The notes under the pieces: generated by a model
What the model saw: the letters and a program-made list of their open reading frames with translations, nothing else
Databases searched by the model: none
Told to the model about the DNA's origin: nothing
Source of the DNA: an uncultured bacterium
GTDB taxonomy: Bacteria > Myxococcota_A > Bradymonadia > Bradymonadales > Bradymonadaceae
Length of the DNA: 56,014 nt
Assembly (NCBI GenBank): GCA_937981985.1
Contig: CALJNB010000089.1
Span: 1 to 56,014 of the forward strand
Direction of reading: 5' to 3'
Translations under genes and position numbers: made by a program
Part shown: positions 1 through 9,136 of the stretch, piece after piece
Numbering within the stretch: the first letter of the stretch is position 1
Layout: every line of letters starts with the position of its first letter

Positions 1-254
1 TGAGCTTTATCCGTGGTAGAAGTCCATATTTTCGTGCCGCCACCTAAAGGAAAAAACGCGTTTTGGCGCGCGCGAAAACGCTGCTGGCCGGCCGCAACCT
101 CAAGCGCTATTTGTTCTAACTCTGCCATTTGGGCATTTTTGATATAACGAGTATAACCGATTGAACTCATCGCGGCGAGAACACCGAGAATGGCGACAAC
201 TATCATCAATTCAACGAGAGTGAAGCCACGTGGGGATTTTTGTAGATTATGCAT
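1..254 (-). CDS. pilA: Type IV major prepilin, PilA-like (C-terminus outside window)
   Basis: Subunit of the type IVa pilus fibre, exported as a prepilin and cleaved by PilD. The protein starts MHNLQKSPRG-FTLVELMIVV: a short basic leader, the G/F cleavage site, Glu at +5 and a hydrophobic helix continuing through AILGVLAAM, all canonical for type IV prepilins. Only about 84 residues are present; the gene continues past the left edge. The ATG is chosen because AGGAG lies five bases upstream and because the leader length is right. It is last in the pilB-T-C-S-R-A order and directly follows pilR, with a sigma-54-type promoter in between. A minor pilin or pseudopilin cannot be fully excluded without the C-terminus, but position next to pilSR favours the major pilin. 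Confidence 0.93.
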   Translation of the reverse strand, partial: MHNLQKSPRGFTLVELMIVVAILGVLAAMSSIGYTRYIKNAQMAELEQIALEVAAGQQRFRARQNAFFPLGGGTKIWTSTTDKA

Positions 255-296
255 TTTAGCTCCTTGGACGATGATTTTATATTACAGTACCACTCA

Positions 297-312
297 TACA
301 AGAATCGTGCGA
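297..312 (-). promoter_or_regulatory. Sigma-54 (-24/-12) promoter for pilA
   Basis: On the minus strand the sequence TCGCACGATTCTTGTA matches the sigma-54 consensus TGGCACR-N4-TTGCW at all but two defined positions, with the GC (-24) and TTG (-12) elements correctly spaced. It lies 43 bases upstream of the pilA ATG. PilR, encoded immediately upstream, is a sigma-54 activator known to drive pilA in related systems, so the site fits its context. Confidence 0.75.
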
Positions 313-331
313 GCTTTTTTGAGAACGCCTA

Positions 332-1714
332 TCATTCTGACTCACTACTTTCATCATACTTTTGGAGTCGATAACGAATTGCACGAAATGAAATCCCCAA
401 AAGCTTAGCAGCCTCGGTTCGATTACCGCCAGTAATTTCAAGCGCCTGTCCTATCCACCGTCGCTCCAAATTCTCAACGATTCCTTCCATGTCAATTCCT
501 TCCTCTGTGACACAAACGCTGGAAACGCTATCGTCCAAACTACGACCAGTGATCGATTTGGGAAGTACCTCCATCGAAATCAAATTACTTCTTTCTAAGG
601 TAACCGCTCGTTCCAAAATATTTTGCAATTCACGAACGTTGCCTGGAAAAGGATAGTTCATCAAGAAGTTCATCGCCTCTTTCCCAACCCCTTCTATTGG
701 GTTTCCAATTTGCTCAGCAAACTTCTTCAAGAAAAACTCGATCAATAGTCGAACATCATTTCCACGTTCCCGAAGGGGAGGTAATTCTATAGGAATCACA
801 TTTAGACGATAAAAAAGATCTTCGCGAAAACGTCCCTCTTCCACTTCTATCTCTAAATCGCGATTTGTGGCCGCGACGATACGCACATCAACGCTAATTT
901 CATCAATTCCACCAACGGGTTTAATTTTCTTTTCTTGTAAGACTCGTAATAGTCTCACCTGCGCATTAAGAGGAAGTTCACCGATCTCATCTAAAAAGAC
1001 CGTTCCGCCTTCTCCTGCTTTGAAGAGGCCTTCGTGATCTTTCACGGCGCCAGTGAATGCCCCCTTTTTATAACCGAAGAGTTCCGCCTCGATGAGATTT
1101 TCAGGAATCGCCCCGCAGTTTACCGCTACAAACTTCCCCGTCAGACCGGATCTGTCGTGGATCGCACGAGAAACTAACTCTTTGCCTGTGCCTGATTCCC
1201 CGGTCACCAAGACCGTTGTTTTCGTTTGGGCGACACGATCTATCATGTCAAAAACGAAACCCATCGATGGGGAATTTCCGATAAACCCTTCAAAAGAATC
1301 TTCGGCGGCGAGTTTTGTACGCAAATAGAGATTTTCGTGGATTAAGCCGAATTTCTCAAACGCCCGTCGAATAACAACTTTGGCCTCATCCACTTTAAAG
1401 GGCTTCATAATGTAGTCGTAAGCCCCTTCTCGTATGGCGGTTATAGCGGTCTCCGGTGATGCGAATGCGGTCATCACGACAACTTGGCAATTGGGATCGA
1501 TCCCTTTGGTAAAGGACAACACATCTAAACCGTTCGCGTCGCCTGGCATACTAAGATCGGTCAGGACAACCGAAAAACGTTCACCAGATTTTAATCGTTT
1601 AATCGCTGCATCGCCGGATTCGCTGGTTGAAACATCAAAATCGTCCCGTTTTAACATGATCGAAAGAAATTCTCTCATACTCTGTTCGTCGTCGACGACT
1701 AATATCTTTTTCAT
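332..1714 (-). CDS. pilR: Sigma-54-dependent response regulator PilR
   Basis: NtrC-family activator that, when phosphorylated by PilS, lets sigma-54 RNA polymerase open the pilA promoter. Domains in order: receiver (residues 1-120) with D8/D9, phospho-acceptor D53 (VLTDLSMPG) and K104; AAA+ domain with Walker A GESGTGKE at about 172-179, the sigma-54-contacting GAFTGA loop at 218-223 and Walker B TVFLDEIG near 238-245; and a Fis-type helix-turn-helix at about 430-453 (NRTEAAKLLGI...RAIRYRLQKY). Its 460 aa is normal for the family. The ATG overlaps the pilS stop by four bases, giving translational coupling. A sigma-54 promoter lies between it and pilA. Confidence 0.95.
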   Translation of the reverse strand: MKKILVVDDEQSMREFLSIMLKRDDFDVSTSESGDAAIKRLKSGERFSVVLTDLSMPGDANGLDVLSFTKGIDPNCQVVVMTAFASPETAITAIREGAYDYIMKPFKVDEAKVVIRRAFEKFGLIHENLYLRTKLAAEDSFEGFIGNSPSMGFVFDMIDRVAQTKTTVLVTGESGTGKELVSRAIHDRSGLTGKFVAVNCGAIPENLIEAELFGYKKGAFTGAVKDHEGLFKAGEGGTVFLDEIGELPLNAQVRLLRVLQEKKIKPVGGIDEISVDVRIVAATNRDLEIEVEEGRFREDLFYRLNVIPIELPPLRERGNDVRLLIEFFLKKFAEQIGNPIEGVGKEAMNFLMNYPFPGNVRELQNILERAVTLERSNLISMEVLPKSITGRSLDDSVSSVCVTEEGIDMEGIVENLERRWIGQALEITGGNRTEAAKLLGISFRAIRYRLQKYDESSESE

Positions 1715-3339
1715 CTGGTTCCCAAATTAAATTCAAAGCGTGCCCCGGATAGTGTCTGGGCATCTGAAATATCGATCTCACCTCTATGCTCTTCGATTAA
1801 GCGGAATGTCGTCGCTAAACCCAAACCGGTACCTTTTTCTTTTGAAGTAAAGAAAGGCTCGAAAATCTTCTCGCGATCTTTGAGCGGGACGCCCGGCCCA
1901 TCATCTTCAACGTATATCCACAAGTGGGTGTCGGACTGTCTTAATCCCAACACGATAGTTCCACGACCGCCCATCGCGTCGGCACCGTTGTTGACGAGGT
2001 TCCAAAGAATTTGTTTCAACACTTCCGGATCAGCCGTCAGCATTTGCCCCGGCTGCAAACCGTCGAGTTTAATGGTAATATTGTTTCGTTTATTACCGAC
2101 CAATAATAAAAAATCATGGATCAAAGTGTCCAGATTAAAAGATTCAATCTCTAATGGACGCGGACGACTATAATTTAAAAAATCGCTCACCAGAAGATTT
2201 AGACGATCCACTTCTCGGACTACAATTCCGTGCAGCATTTGGGTTTCACTTGAAGCCGAGGATTCTTCTTCCAACATTTCTACCGACCCCGAAATCGCGG
2301 CCAAGGGATTGCGGATCTCGTGCGCTATCGATGCTGCCAGCTCCCCCACTGCGGCTAAGTGCTTGTTCCGACGAATCATCATTTCCATCTGCCGGACATC
2401 GGTTAGATTTTGAAAGATAATAATGGCTCCTTTTCTATCTGTTCCGATATCTAAGGGCGAAACCGAAAAGCCTAAATGTAATTCCTGAGTATCCGTTTGA
2501 TATTTCGCCTCATATCTCTTTGAGGTCAACGGCATCCAATTGGAGACATCCAAATCGGCCAAAATTTTTCCAATTTCGGGAAAAGCACGCTGAAGCGATA
2601 GACCCAAGGCGAATTCTTTTTTCATACCGGTAATCTGAACAGCAGCATTGTTGAAAAAAATAATATTATCGTTCTCGTCTACGGTAGTCACACCACTACT
2701 AATACCATCTAAGATGTACTCGTTTAACGCTTGCTGCTTAAGAGCCGTTTCTCTGTGTTCGGCAAGTTGGCTTTTTACCTGCCCCAAAGAATCGCTGAGG
2801 TAACCGGAAAGGAAGGCTAACATGAACCCAGCACCTGACATCACTGAAACTCTGAACCACAGATCAGTAGAAGTAACCGGGACCTCCCCATCAGGAAAAA
2901 ACTCATAAAGATAGCCCATTTCGATGAGCCCAAAAACCACTAACACTAAGGCTGTGATCAAAGCGATAAACATTCCAATTTTTGTTCCGGCAATACTCGT
3001 CGTATTTACGATATTGAGATGAAACAAAAAGATGAAAGAGGAGGCAAGTCCACCAGTAATACCGATTAAAACACCGGCGATGATGAGATCCATTGTTACC
3101 TGAACGACCGCCAGCGGTGTCACGTTTGTCATCTGTCGAATGACTAAGCTGTATAGAATGGATAAAAGATAAGTAGCGATGATCAAAATCAACAGGGTGG
3201 TTGATCTCGCTTCGGTCAGCTTTGAAATGGACTCAGAGTCAAAAATTAATGCGAAGATTAAAATGACTGTTACGACGGTGACTCGAAAAACGGTCAACGC
3301 TTCTAGTCTCTCTCTTGAGACGATTGTGGAGGAGAACAT
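1711..3339 (-). CDS. pilS: PilS sensor histidine kinase
   Basis: Membrane-bound sensor kinase partner of PilR. The N-terminal quarter holds about six hydrophobic segments typical of PilS; then a PAS domain (about residues 206-316), a HisKA domain with phospho-acceptor H340 in AHEIRNPLAAISG, and a HATPase_c domain with N-box (NLVNNGADA), G1 (DDGPG) and G2 (GTGLGLA). The ATG at 3339 (MFSSTIVSRERL, 542 aa) starts eight bases after the pilC stop codon. A longer frame to 3396 exists but would overlap pilC by 50 bases and adds a non-membrane cysteine-rich stretch, so it is not preferred. No good ribosome binding site precedes the chosen start, which suggests coupling to pilC translation. Confidence 0.93.
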   Translation of the reverse strand: MFSSTIVSRERLEALTVFRVTVVTVILIFALIFDSESISKLTEARSTTLLILIIATYLLSILYSLVIRQMTNVTPLAVVQVTMDLIIAGVLIGITGGLASSFIFLFHLNIVNTTSIAGTKIGMFIALITALVLVVFGLIEMGYLYEFFPDGEVPVTSTDLWFRVSVMSGAGFMLAFLSGYLSDSLGQVKSQLAEHRETALKQQALNEYILDGISSGVTTVDENDNIIFFNNAAVQITGMKKEFALGLSLQRAFPEIGKILADLDVSNWMPLTSKRYEAKYQTDTQELHLGFSVSPLDIGTDRKGAIIIFQNLTDVRQMEMMIRRNKHLAAVGELAASIAHEIRNPLAAISGSVEMLEEESSASSETQMLHGIVVREVDRLNLLVSDFLNYSRPRPLEIESFNLDTLIHDFLLLVGNKRNNITIKLDGLQPGQMLTADPEVLKQILWNLVNNGADAMGGRGTIVLGLRQSDTHLWIYVEDDGPGVPLKDREKIFEPFFTSKEKGTGLGLATTFRLIEEHRGEIDISDAQTLSGARFEFNLGTR

Positions 3340-3346
3340 AATAGAA

Positions 3347-4552
3347 TTAGGCTTTGATGTTTCCAGCCATTGTGAAGATCGGCATGTACATCGCAATCAA
3401 GATTCCGCCAACGACACCGCCTAGCCCAACCATCAATATCGGTTCCAGTAAAGAAGTTAGATTTTCTACCGCCATATCGACTTCGTCTTCATAAAAGTCA
3501 GCAATTTTATTAAGCATCGTATCCAGAGCGCCCGTAGATTCACCCACACCGATCATCTGTACAACCATAGAGGGAAAAACATCGGTTTCGAGTAAGGGGT
3601 CGACCATATTTTGGCCTTCTGAAATTTTATCTTTAACGTAGAGAATTGCGCTTTCAATCGTCATATTTCCTGACGTTTGTGCAACAATTTCCAAGGAATC
3701 CACAATCGGAACACCTGAGGAAACCATGGTTCCCAAGGTTCTGGTAAAGCGAGCAACAGCCGATTTTCTCACCAACGGCCCAAATAGTGGAGCTTTCAGA
3801 ATAAATTTATCGAACATCGCGCGTGTTGTGGGATTGCCCATAAACCAACGGAGTGCGAAACTCGCAACGATAATTAAACCAACCATATACATGATGTTGT
3901 TCTGAACAAATTCTGACATGCCCACAACGATTTGGGTTGGTAGTGGAAGTTCCCCGCCTCCCATTTCTGAGAACATCGCCGTGAATGTCGGGATAACCTT
4001 ATAGAGAAGCCCAATCACAACCAAAAGGGCGACAACTAAAACGATAATAGGATAAGTAAAAGCGCCCTTCACCTTACGTTTAAGTTTTTGGGATTTCTCA
4101 ATTTCAATGGCAAGACGATTCATGACCGTATCTAGAATACCTGCTTCCTCGCCTGCATTCACGAGAGCCGTATATAAATTGTCAAAAACACCGGGGTGTT
4201 TGCGCATCGCATCGGACAAGGTAGATCCAGATTCAAGCTCGTCTTTAATCTGTGCGATCACCGCTTTAAATTTGGCATGAGGCTCCGCCCCGCCCAAAAG
4301 TTCAAGGCACTGAACGATCGGCAATCCGGCATCGATCATGGTTGCAAATTGTCGCGTGAAAATAACTAAGGTGTTGGTTGGAACGCGAACTTTACCACCA
4401 AAATTAAATGACATCCCCTTTTTCTTTATGAGCTCGGGATCAATATTTTGAGAACGAAGGCGACGATCAACTTCAGCTTGATCTGCCGCATCCATCGTTC
4501 CTTTACGAACTTCGCCGTTTTGAGCTGTGCCTTGCCAGGTGAACGTTGTCAT
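3347..4552 (-). CDS. pilC: PilC inner-membrane platform protein
   Basis: GspF-family polytopic protein on which the PilB and PilT motors act. Length 401 aa is typical. Two homologous cytoplasmic T2SSF domains (about 70-190 and 270-390) are separated by hydrophobic segments at about 168-192, 215-236 and 370-395. Family hallmarks are present: FTRQFATMIDAGLPIVQCLELL in the first domain (seen as a pattern, F..Q.....AG.P...) and FTRTLGTMVSSGVPIVDSL in the second. AGGTAATTCTATG gives a plausible ribosome binding site. It sits between pilT and pilS in the same orientation. Confidence 0.95.
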   Translation of the reverse strand: MTTFTWQGTAQNGEVRKGTMDAADQAEVDRRLRSQNIDPELIKKKGMSFNFGGKVRVPTNTLVIFTRQFATMIDAGLPIVQCLELLGGAEPHAKFKAVIAQIKDELESGSTLSDAMRKHPGVFDNLYTALVNAGEEAGILDTVMNRLAIEIEKSQKLKRKVKGAFTYPIIVLVVALLVVIGLLYKVIPTFTAMFSEMGGGELPLPTQIVVGMSEFVQNNIMYMVGLIIVASFALRWFMGNPTTRAMFDKFILKAPLFGPLVRKSAVARFTRTLGTMVSSGVPIVDSLEIVAQTSGNMTIESAILYVKDKISEGQNMVDPLLETDVFPSMVVQMIGVGESTGALDTMLNKIADFYEDEVDMAVENLTSLLEPILMVGLGGVVGGILIAMYMPIFTMAGNIKA

Positions 4553-4575
4553 AGAATTACCTAATTTCGTATAAG

Positions 4576-5682
4576 TTAACGATACTTACTTCGTTTTTGA
4601 TTTCGTTTATCTGGAGCGCCCTTTTGTTCGATCATGCTCCGTAATTCGTCGCGATCGGTACTTCGGTTCATGGCGTGTTCCAGCGTGATATCCCCCTTTT
4701 TATAAAGGAGAAACAAAGACTGATTCATTGTTTGCATAAAGCTGCGCGACTGTCCTACCTGCATCGCACTATAAATTTGATGTACCTTATCTTCTCGAAT
4801 GAGGTTCCGAATCGCTGGATTGGGCACCATAATTTCGATCGCAACAACTCGACCTCGCCCGGACGCGTGTGGAATCAACTGTTGGCTAATCACCCCTTCG
4901 AGAACAAAGGAAAGTTGGGCGCGAATTTGTGATTGCTGATGCGGAGGAAAAACATCGACAATACGATTAATGGTTTGAACACAACCGTTTGTGTGCAAGG
5001 TTGCAAATGCCAAGTGACCTGTTTCGCTGATTGTTAAGGCTGCTTCAATGGTCTCCAAATCACGTAATTCACCAATGAGAACAACATCTGGATCCTGTCG
5101 AAGTACATAACGAAGGGCAACTGTAAAAGCAGATGTATCGGCTCCAATCTCACGTTGATTTACAACGCAATTTTTATGGGGATGCAAATACTCAATGGGA
5201 TCTTCAATCGTCAAAATATGATGCCGTTTCTCGACATTAATCTTATCGATCATACTCGCTAGTGTTGTTGATTTACCTGAACCTGTAGGGCCGGTGACGA
5301 GGACTAATCCGCGAGGCTTATCGCCGAAATCCCCAATAATCGCTGGTAATCCAAGTTCCTGAAAACTCTTAATTTCAAACGGGATCAGTCGGAATACTCC
5401 GGCCACGGCACCGCGTTGCATAAAAATATTACCGCGAAAACGAGATAAACCTTTAACACCGAAAGATAAATCGAGTTCGTTAGTGGTTTCAAAGGCTTGT
5501 TTTTGGGAATCCGTCAAAACGCTGTAGCAAAGGTGTCGCGTATCTGCGTGATTTAGTGGCGCGGTTTTTAAGGGAACCAAAGATCCATCGATCCGTAATT
5601 GCGGTGGCGTCCCAACAGTGACGTGAAGATCAGAAGAACCCTGTTCTACCATTATTTTCAATAACTGATGAAGATTTGCCAA
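4576..5682 (-). CDS. pilT: PilT pilus retraction ATPase
   Basis: Hexameric cytoplasmic ATPase that depolymerises the pilus for twitching. Length 368 aa. Walker A GPTGSGKST at 131-139, Asp box (LTIEDPIEYLH) around 158-167, Walker B (PDVVLIGELRD) near 198-208, His box (TGHLAFATLHT) at 221-231, and the PilT signature AIRNLIRE at 290-297, which separates it from PilB. The start is a TTG preceded by AGGAG at good spacing (minus strand AGGAGTATAGCTTG). It lies between pilB and pilC. A second PilT-like gene is at 31291-32916. Confidence 0.96.
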   Translation of the reverse strand: MANLHQLLKIMVEQGSSDLHVTVGTPPQLRIDGSLVPLKTAPLNHADTRHLCYSVLTDSQKQAFETTNELDLSFGVKGLSRFRGNIFMQRGAVAGVFRLIPFEIKSFQELGLPAIIGDFGDKPRGLVLVTGPTGSGKSTTLASMIDKINVEKRHHILTIEDPIEYLHPHKNCVVNQREIGADTSAFTVALRYVLRQDPDVVLIGELRDLETIEAALTISETGHLAFATLHTNGCVQTINRIVDVFPPHQQSQIRAQLSFVLEGVISQQLIPHASGRGRVVAIEIMVPNPAIRNLIREDKVHQIYSAMQVGQSRSFMQTMNQSLFLLYKKGDITLEHAMNRSTDRDELRSMIEQKGAPDKRNQKRSKYR

Positions 5683-5757
5683 GCTATACTCCTAGTGAAG
5701 ACATTCTACGCATGAAAGCCAAAGAACGCTATTTTTTAACTTTTTAATCGTTCCGAA

Positions 5758-7464
5758 TTAATCGGGCGCCGTATTCCTGACCACTTCATCCGGTGTCGTA
5801 ACACCTTCGAACATCTTTTTAAGCGCGGCCATTCGAAGCGAATCCATTCCCAGATTGATAGCCTCTGCTTTTAATTCTGCAGTCGAATATCCCAAAAGAA
5901 TATATTCTTTCAATTCCTCGGACGCTGACATCACCTCGTACAAGGCCACACGACCTTTATATCCCGTTTCACCGCAGGTGGCACAGCCTTTACCGTGGTA
6001 TATGGGATGATTCATCATATCTTCCGGGACCTGTAAATCTCTCTTCGTTTCATCCGGAACTTGCAATTCTGTTTTGCAATCTGAACAGATTCGACGAGCA
6101 AGGCGCTGAGCGACAATAACATTGAGCGAAGCGGTCACCAGGAAAGGTTCGATTCCCATATTCAAAAGACGACTTACAGTACTCGGCGCATCATTAGTAT
6201 GTAGTGTACTAAGAACAAGGTGGCCAGTTAATGCAGCCTTAATTGCTATTTCAGCAGTTTCGAAATCGCGAATCTCCCCCACCATGATAATGTCAGGATC
6301 TTGTCGGAGGAAAGAACGCAGAGCAGAGGCGAAATTCAAACCGATCGACTCGTGCATTTGAACTTGATTGATACCGACAAGATTAAATTCCACCGGATCT
6401 TCGGCGGTAGCGATATTTTCAGTCACCTTATTCAGATCTGACATCGCCGAGTACAAGGTCGTGGTTTTCCCAGAACCGGTTGGCCCCGTCACCAAACACA
6501 TTCCAAACGGACGGTGAATTGCATTTTTGAACCTTGCCAGTGGCTCGACCTCAAAGCCCAATTTCGTCATATCAAGTTGAAGATTACCTTGATCCAGGAG
6601 TCGAAGAACGATTTTCTCACCGAAAAGAGTTGGCAAACAACTCACACGAAAATCCATTTCTTTATTTCTTCCCATTCGTAGCTTGATACGACCATCTTGC
6701 GGAAGTCGTCTCTCGGCGATGTCCAAATTCGCCATAATCTTAAGACGAGAGGTAAGTGCGTTCTTAAGCTTGTGCGGCGGCCGCATTACTTCCTCCAACA
6801 CACCATCAACTCGAAAGCGAATTCGAAACATCTTTTCATAAGGTTCCACGTGGATATCGGAGGTTCCGCGCTTAATCGCGTCAACCAAAACGGCATTTAC
6901 TAGACGAATAACCGGTGCGTCGTCGGCACCTGCAGCTAGATCGTTAACATCTTCGTTCTCAGCCTCGACGTAGTCCACGTCATCGATATCGAGATCACCG
7001 AGGATCGAATTGAAATCATAGGCGCTATTATTATCAGATACACCGTAGTACTTCCCAATCGCTTCTTGAATCGCCCCTTCTGAAGCCACGACGCGCTCAA
7101 TATTGAACCCCGTCATAAATTTCAAATCGTCGACGGCGTAGATATTTGAGGGATCTGCCATTGCGACCACTAGTGTGGAACCTGATCGATTCACCGGAAT
7201 ACATTGATGGCGCTCAGCCACCTCCCTCTTAACGAGCTCAATTACGCCAGGTGGGATTGTATATTTAGAAAGATGGATCGCTGGAACGTTATAGTGCTTG
7301 CTTAGAAAATTCGTAAGTTCGGTTTCTTCAATGAAACCCATCTTCGTAATTTCATACGCTATTCCGTTTCCTTCGTTTCTAGCCCGCTCTTGTGCACTTT
7401 GTAACTGCGCAAGGCTGATCATTTTCTCTCTAACAAGAAGTTCGCCTATTCTTTCATTCGCCAT
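5758..7464 (-). CDS. pilB: PilB pilus assembly ATPase
   Basis: Extension motor of the type IVa pilus. Length 568 aa. An MshEN-type N-terminal domain (about 1-150) is followed by the GspE/PilB ATPase core with Walker A GPTGSGKT at 327-334, Asp box ATAEDPVEF, Walker B DIIMVGEIRD near 391-400 and His box TGHLVLSTLHT. Four cysteines C460/C463 and C494/C497 form the zinc-binding CxxC pair typical of PilB. It is the first gene of the minus-strand pilus operon and diverges from def across a 174-base gap. An acidic linker (about 157-184) separates the N-terminal domain from the motor. Confidence 0.96.
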   Translation of the reverse strand: MANERIGELLVREKMISLAQLQSAQERARNEGNGIAYEITKMGFIEETELTNFLSKHYNVPAIHLSKYTIPPGVIELVKREVAERHQCIPVNRSGSTLVVAMADPSNIYAVDDLKFMTGFNIERVVASEGAIQEAIGKYYGVSDNNSAYDFNSILGDLDIDDVDYVEAENEDVNDLAAGADDAPVIRLVNAVLVDAIKRGTSDIHVEPYEKMFRIRFRVDGVLEEVMRPPHKLKNALTSRLKIMANLDIAERRLPQDGRIKLRMGRNKEMDFRVSCLPTLFGEKIVLRLLDQGNLQLDMTKLGFEVEPLARFKNAIHRPFGMCLVTGPTGSGKTTTLYSAMSDLNKVTENIATAEDPVEFNLVGINQVQMHESIGLNFASALRSFLRQDPDIIMVGEIRDFETAEIAIKAALTGHLVLSTLHTNDAPSTVSRLLNMGIEPFLVTASLNVIVAQRLARRICSDCKTELQVPDETKRDLQVPEDMMNHPIYHGKGCATCGETGYKGRVALYEVMSASEELKEYILLGYSTAELKAEAINLGMDSLRMAALKKMFEGVTTPDEVVRNTAPD

Positions 7465-7587
7465 GGGTTCTCATTTTAAGAGGTTTCTAATGTTTGTAAT
7501 TGTTTCGTAACAAAGTATCAGCAGGATCCAAAAAGTGTCAATCTTGCACATATCTTTCCGTTCTATAAAACCTTTGGTTCTGATGAG

Positions 7588-7616
7588 TTGACCCAATACG
7601 CTGACCGCGTTATGGA
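7588..7616 (+). promoter_or_regulatory. Candidate sigma-70 promoter for def-fmt-rsmB
   Basis: TTGACC and TATGGA are separated by 17 bases just upstream of def. The predicted transcription start would fall almost on the TAAGGAG ribosome binding site, leaving a very short leader, so the call is tentative. Confidence 0.3.
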
Positions 7617-7638
7617 ACCCCATTAAGGAGCTATTATT

Positions 7639-8193
7639 ATGGCAATCAGAAAAATCGTCTTATATCCCGATGAAGTTCTTTTGAAACCTACCGAGCCTGT
7701 AGGTGAAATAACGGACGAAATACGGCAACTTGTCCAAGATTTAATCGATACGATGTACGATGCACCCGGAATCGGACTAGCCGCGCCGCAAATCGGCGTC
7801 CTCAAACGCGTCGCTGTCGTTGACATCTCCAGAGACGAAGAAGAACCCCCGGAACTCATCGTAATGATCGATCCCGAAATCATTTCTTCAAGTGGTGAGA
7901 TTGTTTGGGACGAAGGCTGCCTATCCTTTCCAAGTGTCTACGAAAAAATAACCCGACCTGGTCAAGTTGTCATGCGCGCTAAAAATCTCGATGGGGAGGT
8001 GTTCGAGATTGAAGCTGAAGAACTACTCGCGGTCGCACTGCAGCACGAAATCGATCACCTCGATGGAATTATGTTTTTAGAACACATGAGTGTTCTTAAA
8101 AAGCGTCGAGCGCTGAAAAAATATAAAAGGGTTCTAGAAGACCGCGAACTTGAAAAAAAAGAAGCAGAAAAAGAGGATAAAGGGAGTGATTGA
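7639..8193 (+). CDS. def: Peptide deformylase
   Basis: Removes the formyl group from nascent N-terminal fMet. All three family motifs are present: GIGLAAPQIG at 44-53, EGCLSFP at 92-98 (metal ligand C94) and QHEIDHLDG at 135-143 (ligands H136 and H140, catalytic E137). Length 184 aa is usual, with a highly charged Lys/Glu-rich tail after residue 150. TAAGGAG precedes the ATG. It begins a three-gene operon with fmt and rsmB, a common bacterial arrangement around translation initiation. Confidence 0.97.
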   Translation: MAIRKIVLYPDEVLLKPTEPVGEITDEIRQLVQDLIDTMYDAPGIGLAAPQIGVLKRVAVVDISRDEEEPPELIVMIDPEIISSSGEIVWDEGCLSFPSVYEKITRPGQVVMRAKNLDGEVFEIEAEELLAVALQHEIDHLDGIMFLEHMSVLKKRRALKKYKRVLEDRELEKKEAEKEDKGSD

Positions 8194-9136
8194 ACAAGGC
8201 GCCGGAAAAAGAATCGTTTACATGGGTACTCCCGATTTTGCGGTCCCAGCTTTAGTTGCACTTCACAATAGCCGCCATGACGTCGTTGGCGTTCTTACAA
8301 ATCCAGACCGTCCCGCCGGTCGAGGAAAAACGATCCATCAATCACCGGTGAAAAAAGCCGCCCTAGATTTTGGTATCCCGCTCTATCAACCTCAGAAAAT
8401 ACGTAAAAATACTGAAGCCTATAAAACCATATCAGATTGGAAACCTGATATTTGTGTCGTTGCCGCCTACGGTCAGATACTACCGCAAAAGGTCCTCGAT
8501 ATTCCACCTCTTGGAAGTATCAATATCCACGCGTCGCTGCTCCCTAAATATAGGGGTGCGGCGCCGATTAACTGGTGCATTGTGCGCGGTGAAACCGAAA
8601 CCGGAATTACAACCATGATGATGGAAAAAGGTTTAGATACCGGGCCTATGCTTCAACAAATTTCGATTCCAATTCCGCGGGACGCAATCGCACAAGAGAT
8701 TCACGACGATCTTTCTCTTCTTGGCGCTGGGATGATTTTGCCGACCATTGAAGAACTCATTAGCGGCACTTTGGTCCCACAAATTCAAGATCATGACTCT
8801 TCCTCATATGCTCCTATGATGTCCAAGGCAGATGGAAAAATCTTATGGACGAAAACAAATCTCGAGGTTCATAACCTTATTCGCGGCATGAATCCATGGC
8901 CCGGCGCCTACGCTACATTTCGTGACCAGAATATTAAAATACATAAAAGTGAAATCAGTCTGCGTAAATTACCTCCAGGTCGATTAGAGGTTTATGAGAA
9001 CGCCCTCTACGTTGGGTGTAAGGAAGGGAGCGTCAAAATTCTTGAAATTCAACCACAAAACAAAAAGAAGATGCAGGCTAGAGATTTTATCAACGGTCGT
9101 TTATCGAACACTAAAAATGAAGACTATTTCTTATGA
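8186..9136 (+). CDS. fmt: Methionyl-tRNA formyltransferase
   Basis: Transfers formyl from 10-formyl-THF to Met-tRNAfMet. N-terminal Rossmann-type formyltransferase fold starts at RIVYMGTPDFAVP; the active-site loop NIHASLLPKYRGAAPI and the downstream ETGITTMMMEKGLDTGPM region hold the expected Asn, His and Asp. A C-terminal OB-like domain follows (about 205-315). The start is unclear: TTG 8150 overlaps def by 43 bases; GTG 8186, chosen here, overlaps the def stop by 8 bases but has its GGGAG too close; ATG 8222 would remove the first beta strand. It overlaps rsmB by four bases (ATGA). Confidence 0.95.
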   Translation: MIEQGAGKRIVYMGTPDFAVPALVALHNSRHDVVGVLTNPDRPAGRGKTIHQSPVKKAALDFGIPLYQPQKIRKNTEAYKTISDWKPDICVVAAYGQILPQKVLDIPPLGSINIHASLLPKYRGAAPINWCIVRGETETGITTMMMEKGLDTGPMLQQISIPIPRDAIAQEIHDDLSLLGAGMILPTIEELISGTLVPQIQDHDSSSYAPMMSKADGKILWTKTNLEVHNLIRGMNPWPGAYATFRDQNIKIHKSEISLRKLPPGRLEVYENALYVGCKEGSVKILEIQPQNKKKMQARDFINGRLSNTKNEDYFL

